This document shows, one piece after another, positions 1-6,997 of a stretch of DNA of 9,409 nt (positions are counted from its first letter, which is position 1; every line of letters starts with the position of its first letter). Source of the DNA: an uncultured Ruminococcus sp. (GTDB lineage: Bacteria > Bacillota > Clostridia > Oscillospirales > Acutalibacteraceae); contig CACYDE010000070.1 in NCBI GenBank assembly GCA_902773045.1, positions 1-9,409 on the forward strand. The letters are read 5' to 3'. The notes under the pieces were generated by a model. That model saw nothing but the letters and a program-made list of their open reading frames with translations. It was not told the origin of the DNA and searched no databases. Made by a program: the position numbers and the translations under genes.

Positions 1-3000
1 ACCTCTCAACCGGGATCCAGAACATTCAGACCGGAAACGATCAGCTGGTTGTCGGAAGCATGTGCCGTGTTCAGACCTCGTTCAGCTATTATTACAATAA
101 ATACGGTATCATGCCTGTAGTCAACCGTTTCCACGGTGCGCTTGCGGCTCTTGTTCCGGTCGATCAGAACAAGGACAGAGCATGGCTTAAGGCTCTTGAA
201 GGAACCGAAGACTACCCCAAGGAATACACGGGAAGCGACGGCGTGAAGTATTACATGCTCAACAAGGAAGGAACCTATAAGGGAGTCTACATAGGCGGAT
301 ATCTTGCCGATGAAGTCAAGGTGACCGATATAGGCGAATTCGGCTTGGAATACCTCGTTCACTGGTATATGACCGATAATCACAATACATCTTATCCTCA
401 TCAGTATTACCGCACCGGAACGATCAATGTTATGACTCTTGTTTCTACCGAAGAAACAGGTTATGTTCCTTTCTCGGAATACAGCGTTTTCGGAATATTC
501 TCGGAGTCGTGGCTCAACGATCACGAACTTCACAGACTCTGGGATTCGACCACACCTCAGTTCAGACGTGTTTCCGTTGAAAAGCGCATAGTAACCGATG
601 AGCATGATGAGGATCAGACTCCTCAGGCGGACGAATTGAAAAAGTTCAGCTATCTCCATGACAGCGAACGCGTGACCTACAGACTCGCGATCAAGTCCGA
701 GGACGTCGAACCTCAGCTTAAGACTCTGACAGGAAAGACAACAGATGGCAGCGGAAACGTTCTGAGGAACATCTACGATCTTCTTCCGAAGAGCACGGAG
801 TCTTTCCAATGGACGAAGGGTGATAAACCCGGTGAAACCGCCAATGTTGTTGATATTCACTATGCTTACGTCGACAAGGACGGAAACGAGCTTGATGAGA
901 TAACGCTGGACGGCGAAACTTATCCTATCTTTAAGAACGGCGACAGCTGGGAGATCAAGGATTACGGAGACAAGACTACTCAGTACATCGAGTGGAACGA
1001 AGACTTCGAGTGCAATATTTACGACGGAACGTTCTATATTTACGTAACGCTGATAATGCCGAAAGACGTTGACGGCGACGCTGCATGGACTCATTTCATC
1101 GAGGATCACGCCGGCACTCAGTACAAGGTCTATAATACGTTCTATGTGGTTTACAGAGCGAAGAATATGACGAGCATAACATATTCGGATACGGTGAATC
1201 ATGAGTTTGCTTTGAAATCAGAAGCAATGCTGAATAAGGGCGTTGTCGGCTCCGGAAGATATTATAATAGTGGTCGTTATCGTTACACGTATTTTTCTTC
1301 GGCGTCGGAAAGCCGTCAGAATTACGTGAATGATGACGGTTATCAAAGACAGGTCGTTTATTATGTGTCGCTTTACAACTCCGGAAGATCGAGAGTTTAT
1401 GTTGATAATATAGTAGATATTCTTCCCAAAGGATTTACTTATAGTCATGTTGACGTATATACGTACAGTAATTCCACCTACGATGATAATTATTATAGTT
1501 CTTCGTATGCGTGCAATAACGGAAACTATTCTTCTATCGCCAAAATCACAGATTCCTCAAGAAACTCGATCTCTTACAAATACGCACACATTAATTCTTC
1601 CACGCAGATGCTCAGCGACGGAAGACAGCAGGTGACATTTAGTATTACTAACTCGAATTCAAATATTAACTATGACAGTGACCTGAATAAATGTTACCTC
1701 TCTCCTGGCGAAGCTTTTGTTTTCTGCTATTCGGTCTACACAAACAAGGCGGAGAATTCGGAAGACACAGCCGTGAATAACGTTGCAATGAAATATTATG
1801 ATTACAACGACAACGGAGTAAATCTTTCCGCTCCCAGAACCCATAAGGTGGTTTGCAACGACAACGGAAATACAGGAGCGAAGAACGACGGAGTTCAGGA
1901 ACTTCTGACGAACGCAGAAGCGGCTGAACGCGGCTTTACGGGTGGAAAAAGCGATTCTCAGTGGCTTGCTTCTTCCGTTTCGATGAAGCGCGGAGGAATT
2001 GCGCCGGGTACGGCGAAAGTGGTTGAAAAAGTAACCTCAGTCGGCGATATCCAGACTGATTCAAAGGCTTATTCTTACTTCGCAGATACGATCTACTGGC
2101 TCTCGACGTTCAGCAACGACGGTGAGTATCCGATCACCGATTATACGATAACCGATATGCCCGATTATCCGCTTAGATTCAAAGGATCGATAGGAATTGA
2201 ATGGACGTATTCAAAACTCTACAATTCAAACAGAGGCCGGACGAATCTACTGACGATCCAAAGCTGGGCAGATAATGAAGAAAGCGTTACATTTAGAGGT
2301 ATCAGCAGCAACAATTACACCGTCGCTGTGGACGGCGATTGGCATCTGATCCGTTATAACGGTCCATCATCATCCACGTCGGATTATCGTGATTATTACG
2401 TTAAATTCACAAAGGTGTATCTGAATCCAAATTCATCCGATGAAATGCAAGCTGCGAAATACAACCTTAAGGTCGATTTCAGGTTTGCCGACAGGTGGTG
2501 GAGTATTCCGGAACACGGAAATATCAAGCTTTACTGCGTAACGGACGCAGCTCCGGGTACAGGAAGAGCATACGAAAACAAGATGCATTACAATAATGTC
2601 TGGCTCACTCCGAATCAGCAGGATTTCGACGAGAGTCTTGTTAAGATCGGAAAAGCGACCAGATACTCGGGAATTGAAGACGATCAGAAGTCTGTTAAAA
2701 ACAGCGCTGCGATAGCAATAACCTACGGTAATGCAACAACTTCGTATCTTAAAATTACCGCAACCGATAAACCGAGTGTTTCTCTTTCCTCAAATGAATC
2801 GGGAAATTACATTGTTCTTCCCAAGGATTCCAAAACGATCACTTACACAATGAGTGTTACGAGCGTTGAGGACAGTATGAAACATCTTGTAATGATCAAC
2901 AATCTTCCCGAGTTAGGCGATAACGAAACCTTCCGTGAAGATGAAGAAAGAGGAAGTGAATTTAAGGTCAAATTCGTCAACGGTGCGAGCGGACCGAATA

Positions 3001-4376
3001 TCAAGGTCGTTATTACGACCGAAAACGGTAATAATGTTGCGATCCCCGATGATTTGTATACCGTTGATTACTCAACAAAAACAGGAAGGGTAGAGACGGA
3101 CGATCCTCAACAGGATGGCTTTACAAAAGACGACTGGAACGGAACGAGTCAATGGTCCGAATGGTCGGATGATCCGGAAGTCAATGCTTCCTACCGTTCG
3201 ATCCGTATAATCTTCAACGATCCGGAAGGCTTGTCACTGCGAAAGAAGGCGGATGTTTCGGTTTCGTTTGACGCTGAGATCGAATTGGATGAGAACGGAG
3301 ACCTTCCTCCCGAGAACACATTTGCATGGGATACATTCGGATATCGAGTCCTTGCTACGCATTCCCAGATGTCACAGGATGCGACTCCTATGCCTATGGG
3401 CGTTGGTGTTCCGACGATCCCGTCGCTTCAGAAACTTCTCATTGACGCAAACGGCGATGAGTATGCTGCTGAAGAAGATCTGACTTTTGATTTCATTGTT
3501 TATCGCGGAAATCAGATCAGTTCGCTGAATTCGCTTACACCATCTTCAGATCTTGCGACTGTTGATACTACGCTCAAAAACAACAGCAGAGAATATACAT
3601 ATTGTTCCTTGACAGTTCCGGCAGGTGAAACAAAATCTGCGGTAGTCAAGCTGCCGGAGGAGCAGTATACGTATTCCACCGCCGAAGAAAAATTTGTTCC
3701 GACAGAGAATGATATCGCTTGGGACAATAACGCTTCTTACACCATTCTTGAACTTCCGATAAAGTATGATGATTATGATTACGGTTATATCGACGGTTCG
3801 ACAACAGTGATGAGAACGAAAACAGTCACATATCATAATGACTTTTTCCAGACCTTTGGAATTTCCAACAGGTTTAAAACGTGGGATCTGATCCTACAGA
3901 AAATTGACGAACAGGAACACGCCGTCGCGGACGCTTATTTCGGAATGTACAGCTCTTCTGAAGAGGAGAAGATCTCGTCCGAAGATCTAACGGATCTTCT
4001 CACGAACACATTTGAAGGAAAGCTTACGAGAAGTGTTCCGATGACGGTTGAATCAAACGGCAGGACGTTCTACCTCCATGATGTGGTTAAAACCAAATCA
4101 GACGGTACTTATGAATGGATCATGCTTGAAATGAACGATTACGTTCTGAAAGAGCTTCAGTCACCCTCGCCTTACAGAATCAACCCGGATCTTTATGAAG
4201 TACAATGCAGTGCATTCCAAACGATAACTGTAAAAGTAGAAAACTCAAAATCCAAGGGTTATGAATTGCCCGAAACAGGCGGTTCTGTACTGTATGTTTA
4301 TATTTTGGGCGGACTTGTTACAATTACTACGTTTACCGTGCTTTGCATGAAGCTAAGACGCAGGCAAGAGACTTGA
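1..4376 (+). CDS. Large LPETG-anchored adhesin / tip pilin (5'-truncated by window)
   Basis: The frame is already open at base 3, so the start lies upstream and about 1457 residues are visible. Residue numbers here count from the Met at 60, which is only the first Met in the window, not a supported start. Four modules share a pattern of a hydrophobic strand (VTYRLAI, VVYYVSL, IYWLSTF, ITYTMSV) followed by a D/N-x-L/M-P motif, near residues 205-243, 432-456, 678-704 and 927-950, resembling DUF11/isopeptide-forming surface repeats. A Spy0128/FctA-like domain follows with candidate bond residues K1125, E1231 and N1260. Next comes a SpaA-like domain with K1281, E1365 and N1395. The protein ends with LPETG (1403-1407), a hydrophobic segment and an RRRQET tail, so it is anchored to the wall or polymerised by sortase. 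No vWA/MIDAS motif or N-terminal signal is visible, though either may lie upstream. First place in the operon and large size suggest a tip adhesin. The ligand is unknown. Confidence 0.88.
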   Translation, partial: LSTGIQNIQTGNDQLVVGSMCRVQTSFSYYYNKYGIMPVVNRFHGALAALVPVDQNKDRAWLKALEGTEDYPKEYTGSDGVKYYMLNKEGTYKGVYIGGYLADEVKVTDIGEFGLEYLVHWYMTDNHNTSYPHQYYRTGTINVMTLVSTEETGYVPFSEYSVFGIFSESWLNDHELHRLWDSTTPQFRRVSVEKRIVTDEHDEDQTPQADELKKFSYLHDSERVTYRLAIKSEDVEPQLKTLTGKTTDGSGNVLRNIYDLLPKSTESFQWTKGDKPGETANVVDIHYAYVDKDGNELDEITLDGETYPIFKNGDSWEIKDYGDKTTQYIEWNEDFECNIYDGTFYIYVTLIMPKDVDGDAAWTHFIEDHAGTQYKVYNTFYVVYRAKNMTSITYSDTVNHEFALKSEAMLNKGVVGSGRYYNSGRYRYTYFSSASESRQNYVNDDGYQRQVVYYVSLYNSGRSRVYVDNIVDILPKGFTYSHVDVYTYSNSTYDDNYYSSSYACNNGNYSSIAKITDSSRNSISYKYAHINSSTQMLSDGRQQVTFSITNSNSNINYDSDLNKCYLSPGEAFVFCYSVYTNKAENSEDTAVNNVAMKYYDYNDNGVNLSAPRTHKVVCNDNGNTGAKNDGVQELLTNAEAAERGFTGGKSDSQWLASSVSMKRGGIAPGTAKVVEKVTSVGDIQTDSKAYSYFADTIYWLSTFSNDGEYPITDYTITDMPDYPLRFKGSIGIEWTYSKLYNSNRGRTNLLTIQSWADNEESVTFRGISSNNYTVAVDGDWHLIRYNGPSSSTSDYRDYYVKFTKVYLNPNSSDEMQAAKYNLKVDFRFADRWWSIPEHGNIKLYCVTDAAPGTGRAYENKMHYNNVWLTPNQQDFDESLVKIGKATRYSGIEDDQKSVKNSAAIAITYGNATTSYLKITATDKPSVSLSSNESGNYIVLPKDSKTITYTMSVTSVEDSMKHLVMINNLPELGDNETFREDEERGSEFKVKFVNGASGPNIKVVITTENGNNVAIPDDLYTVDYSTKTGRVETDDPQQDGFTKDDWNGTSQWSEWSDDPEVNASYRSIRIIFNDPEGLSLRKKADVSVSFDAEIELDENGDLPPENTFAWDTFGYRVLATHSQMSQDATPMPMGVGVPTIPSLQKLLIDANGDEYAAEEDLTFDFIVYRGNQISSLNSLTPSSDLATVDTTLKNNSREYTYCSLTVPAGETKSAVVKLPEEQYTYSTAEEKFVPTENDIAWDNNASYTILELPIKYDDYDYGYIDGSTTVMRTKTVTYHNDFFQTFGISNRFKTWDLILQKIDEQEHAVADAYFGMYSSSEEEKISSEDLTDLLTNTFEGKLTRSVPMTVESNGRTFYLHDVVKTKSDGTYEWIMLEMNDYVLKELQSPSPYRINPDLYEVQCSAFQTITVKVENSKSKGYELPETGGSVLYVYILGGLVTITTFTVLCMKLRRRQET
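4266..4280 (+). other. LPETG cell-wall sorting motif of the large adhesin
   Basis: The codons read LPETG, followed by a second Gly, about 22 mostly hydrophobic residues and a positively charged tail. This is the canonical tripartite sorting signal. Sortases cut between Thr and Gly. Confidence 0.95.
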
Positions 4377-4380
4377 TCTC

Positions 4381-4396
4381 TTGTCCTGCGGGACAA
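4381..4396 (+). promoter_or_regulatory. Short intercistronic hairpin between adhesin and backbone pilin genes
   Basis: TTGTCC (4381-4386) and GGACAA (4391-4396) form a perfect 6-bp stem around the loop TGCG, five bases after the adhesin stop codon. It is followed by AAAATACT and not by a T-run, so it is a poor intrinsic terminator. It sits just before the backbone-pilin ribosome binding site and may help to stabilise or process the downstream mRNA. The function is inferred. Confidence 0.45.
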
Positions 4397-4406
4397 AAAT
4401 ACTAAC

Positions 4407-4414
4407 AGAAAGGA
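4407..4414 (+). promoter_or_regulatory. Ribosome binding site of the backbone pilin
   Basis: AGAAAGGA lies 10 bases before the ATG at 4425. With the signal peptide that begins at this Met, it fixes the start of the backbone pilin gene. Confidence 0.75.
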
Positions 4415-4424
4415 ATAAATTCTT

Positions 4425-6053
4425 ATGAAGAACATTAAAAAAAATTTTTCAATGTTATTGGTTGTTGTAATGATTCTTAGCATGTCAATTATTGCAAATG
4501 CAGATACTCCAAAGGGATCCATAACGGTTGATGATGGCAACGCTCAGGGTACATATAACGGTTATCTGCTTATCAATTCAACAAACTATGACACTAACAA
4601 GAACAGGTTTGCTTATACGATCAATGAGAAGTATGTACATATTTTGTATGCTGCAGCTTACGACAAAGAGGTCACCGACCCTGAAACCACCACAAATAAG
4701 CATACGAAGGTAATGGAATACCTTGACGCGGAAGATTTTAACGATGCAATGATGAGAGTGTTCGCCGATAAGGTTTACCGCTTGATCCAGGCGGCAAATG
4801 AGGCAGCTCCGAATTCTATCACACCCGATGAAACTTTCGTTGGAGGAACAAAGAAAACTGTTACTCAAGGTTATTGGCTGGTTGTTGATTCGACCGATTA
4901 TGATTCCAAAGAAGAAAGTGTAAATTCTCTTGCAATGGTCGATACATCGGGTTTGAAAGATCTTGTTTTCAAGGTTAAGAAAACTCTTCCGACAGTTGAA
5001 AAGAAGGTTTCCGAAACAGACGATACCGCAACTGCGGTATGGCAGGACGCAGCAGACTGCGATATAGGTGATACGGTATTCTTCAAGGTTGAAGGAACAT
5101 TGTCACAGTCAATGTCAAGTTATCTTGAGTATTTTTACGCTTTCCACGATACTATGGAAAATCTGACATATAAAAACGGTTCGGCTGTCGTTACAGTTGA
5201 CGACGTTGATGTAACAGACAAGTTTACTGTTGCGTGGAACCCCGATACCAAAAAGCTTGACGTTTCGATCAATGACCTTCTCTCAATGAAAGACGCCAAC
5301 GATCAGCCGATAGCTGTTACCGATGATTCAAAGGTTGTTCTTACTTATTCGGCTTCCTTGGACGAGACTGCTGTTTGTGACAACGAAGGAAACGCTAATG
5401 TTGTAACCGTTGAGTATTCCAATAACCCGTATAATACCGAATCAACAGGTAATACAACAGCAGACGAAGTTGTTGTATTTACGTATAAACTCGTTGTATA
5501 CAAGGTTTACGACTATGATGCCGAGTTTGAGGAAACACCTGATGATATGAGCGAATACCCCAACGGTGTTCCGCTCAAAGGCGCAGGATTTACTCTTTAT
5601 CAGCTGAATGAGGACGGCGTGTATGTTTTGATCGAAACGATCAATCAGCCGGACGGTTCGGAATTTATCTTCTATGGTCTTGACGCAGGAACATATAAGC
5701 TCGTTGAAACAACGGTTCCCGACGGATTTAACAAGGCTGACGATCTTGAATTCGTGATCGCTGCGGAGTATGATACAGACGCTAAGGATCCTAAGCTTAC
5801 TGTTCTCACTGTCAATGACCTGAGCGGTGCAACGATCACTGTTTCAGTAGACAATCCGGTCGGTTCGTTCAGTTCGAATGTTGAAAATGCTTCTGTTACA
5901 ACGTACATTAAGAACACTTCCGGAAGCAAGATGCCTTCAACAGGCGGCGTAGGAACGATGCTGCTTTATACATTTGGCGGAATTATTTTTGCAGGTTCTT
6001 TGGTTCTTCTCGTGATTAAGCTTAGAACGAGAAATGAGAAAGAAGCAAAGTAA
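4425..6053 (+). CDS. Major (backbone) pilin, SpaH/EbpB-like, MPSTG sorting signal
   Basis: This 542-residue protein is the probable shaft subunit. It has a Lys-rich N-terminus, a hydrophobic core and an Ala-Asn-Ala signal-peptidase site (residues 24-26, mature from D27). An N-terminal domain (about 27-180) is followed by LPTVEKKV (188-195), which opens a fimbrial D2-type isopeptide domain containing YAFHDTMENLTY (D242) and ending in VEYSNNP (N333/N334). K193 is the likely intramolecular bond lysine. A SpaA/CnaB-like domain follows with K360 and E428 (KLVETTVPDGF). The C-terminus has MPSTG (503-507), a hydrophobic segment and a basic tail. The canonical YPK pilin motif is not seen; the aligned stretch is LVFKVKK, so K185 or K186 is the candidate polymerisation lysine (inference). 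The class C sortase gene follows directly, as is usual for backbone pilins. The fifth to seventh codons hold a run of eight A. Confidence 0.92.
   Translation: MKNIKKNFSMLLVVVMILSMSIIANADTPKGSITVDDGNAQGTYNGYLLINSTNYDTNKNRFAYTINEKYVHILYAAAYDKEVTDPETTTNKHTKVMEYLDAEDFNDAMMRVFADKVYRLIQAANEAAPNSITPDETFVGGTKKTVTQGYWLVVDSTDYDSKEESVNSLAMVDTSGLKDLVFKVKKTLPTVEKKVSETDDTATAVWQDAADCDIGDTVFFKVEGTLSQSMSSYLEYFYAFHDTMENLTYKNGSAVVTVDDVDVTDKFTVAWNPDTKKLDVSINDLLSMKDANDQPIAVTDDSKVVLTYSASLDETAVCDNEGNANVVTVEYSNNPYNTESTGNTTADEVVVFTYKLVVYKVYDYDAEFEETPDDMSEYPNGVPLKGAGFTLYQLNEDGVYVLIETINQPDGSEFIFYGLDAGTYKLVETTVPDGFNKADDLEFVIAAEYDTDAKDPKLTVLTVNDLSGATITVSVDNPVGSFSSNVENASVTTYIKNTSGSKMPSTGGVGTMLLYTFGGIIFAGSLVLLVIKLRTRNEKEAK
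5931..5945 (+). other. MPSTG variant sorting motif of the backbone pilin
   Basis: The codons read MPSTG, then a further Gly, a hydrophobic segment and a basic tail. Met replaces the usual Leu of LPxTG. The other two surface proteins of the operon carry Leu here. Confidence 0.9.
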
Positions 6054-6070
6054 TGTTTAAAGTAATGTTT
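6047..6070 (+). repeat. Perfect 12-base tandem duplication over the backbone-pilin stop codon
   Basis: AAAGTAATGTTT occurs twice without a gap (6047-6058 and 6059-6070). Each copy contains TAA. The first TAA is the stop codon of the backbone pilin (6051-6053), and the second lies in the same frame 12 bases on. It looks like a small slippage or duplication event. Confidence 0.85.
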
Positions 6071-6082
6071 TAGGTTTAGTTA

Positions 6083-6121
6083 TGCTGTTGTTCGGGGAGA
6101 TCTTCTCCTCGAACAACAGCA
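6083..6121 (+). promoter_or_regulatory. Strong 18-bp intercistronic hairpin before the class C sortase gene
   Basis: Bases 6083-6100 pair with 6104-6121 across the loop TCT, with one G-U wobble. The next bases are GCAAGGAG, the sortase ribosome binding site, and not a T-run. An intrinsic terminator would need a U-tract, so complete termination is unlikely. A role as a 3'-end stabiliser for the pilin mRNA, a processing site, or a partial block that keeps sortase expression below pilin expression is inferred from position. Confidence 0.8.
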
Positions 6122-6123
6122 GC

Positions 6124-6129
6124 AAGGAG
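6124..6129 (+). promoter_or_regulatory. Ribosome binding site of the class C sortase
   Basis: AAGGAG begins two bases after the hairpin at 6083-6121 and lies 13 bases before the ATG at 6143. This is a longer gap than usual. The closeness to the stable stem could hinder ribosome access. Confidence 0.6.
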
Positions 6130-6142
6130 AGTTCTGTGTTTT

Positions 6143-6997
6143 ATGAAGAATAAAAATTACTTATCAATTATAGTTTTGATTGTTGGTATGCTCATAGGAT
6201 TGTCCTTGCTGCTGTATCCTACGGTGAGTAATCGGTGGAATGAAGCTCACCAATCCCGGGCGATCGCTACTTATATTGAGGAAGTAGCTAATCTTGACAA
6301 CGACCGATATACAAAAATACTTGAAGACGCCCGGACGTACAACAGAAACCTTGCAGCAAGTCCGCTTCCGTTTTCACTCGATGATTTGCAGAAGGATGAA
6401 TATAACAGTATGCTGAGTTTCGGAAAAACTGTAAATATGGGAATAATGGGTTATGTGGATATTCCAAAGATCAGCTGTCATTTGCCTATATACCATGGAA
6501 CCGACAGCGGTGTAATGCAGGTAGGTATAGGTCACCTTGAATGGACGAGTCTTCCTGTCGGAGGTGAAAGTTCTCACTGTGTTCTTTCGGGTCACAGAGG
6601 ACTTCCCAGCGCGAAGCTTTTTACAAATCTGGATAAGCTGACGGAGGGTGATACTTTTACTTTGAATGTACTTGATGAAACTCTCGAATATGAAGTGGAC
6701 AGGATATTGATCGTAGAACCTGATGAAACCGAACCTCTCACGATCGAGAAGGGGAAGGATTACTGCACGCTCATGACCTGCACACCGTATGGCGTCAATA
6801 CCCATAGGCTTCTCGTCAGAGGAGTCAGAGTCGGTGAGGACAGCAGCTACAGGATCGCTTCCGACGCTATTCAGGTCGAGTCAATGCTGATCTCGGCGAT
6901 CGTTGCGATTCCGCTGTTTCTGCTTCTCACGCTGATCGTTGTTATTAAGGACAGAAATAATAGATTGAGAGTCAAAGCATGGAGGGATCTAAAATGA
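6143..6997 (+). CDS. srtC: Class C sortase (pilin polymerase)
   Basis: This 284-residue membrane transpeptidase should cut pilin sorting signals between Thr and Gly and transfer the acyl chain to a pilin lysine. The N-terminal membrane segment is about residues 7-26. The catalytic domain contains GYVDIPKI, LPIYHGT, SSLPVGG, LSGHRGLPSAKLF with catalytic H151, TLMTCTPYGVNTHRLLVRG with catalytic C213, and R222, nine residues after Cys as in known SrtC enzymes. A second membrane segment (about 245-268) and a basic tail complete the two-anchor class C layout. The DPF/DPW lid motif of streptococcal enzymes is not seen in the region before the catalytic domain (about 70-100). From memory, clostridial relatives often lack it too. 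The stop codon overlaps the next start as ATGA, so the downstream pilin is probably translationally coupled. The symbol is a family label. Confidence 0.94.
   Translation: MKNKNYLSIIVLIVGMLIGLSLLLYPTVSNRWNEAHQSRAIATYIEEVANLDNDRYTKILEDARTYNRNLAASPLPFSLDDLQKDEYNSMLSFGKTVNMGIMGYVDIPKISCHLPIYHGTDSGVMQVGIGHLEWTSLPVGGESSHCVLSGHRGLPSAKLFTNLDKLTEGDTFTLNVLDETLEYEVDRILIVEPDETEPLTIEKGKDYCTLMTCTPYGVNTHRLLVRGVRVGEDSSYRIASDAIQVESMLISAIVAIPLFLLLTLIVVIKDRNNRLRVKAWRDLK
6981..6986 (+). promoter_or_regulatory. Ribosome binding site that sets the minor-pilin start at 6994
   Basis: GGAGGG lies eight bases before the ATG at 6994. An in-frame ATG at 6979 overlaps this site and has no ribosome binding site of its own. 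The Met at 6994 also begins directly with the basic stretch of the signal peptide (MRKTKR), so it is preferred. Confidence 0.85.

Noticed and set aside
6..1202. 398-codon open frame on the - strand, opposite the adhesin gene
   Set aside because: It is fully antisense to a frame with clear surface-protein features, shows no recognisable motif, and no ribosome binding site was evident. Codon bias of the + strand gene explains the lack of stops.
3966..4001. 9-base inverted repeat (GAGAAGATC / GATCTTCTC) inside the adhesin gene
   Set aside because: It lies within the coding sequence of the SpaA-like domain with an 18-base loop and no associated signal. Chance is the simplest explanation.
6083..6121. 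Intrinsic terminator between pilin and sortase
   Set aside because: The stem is strong, but the next bases are GCAAGGAG, with no U-tract, and the sortase gene follows directly. Kept as a regulatory hairpin instead.
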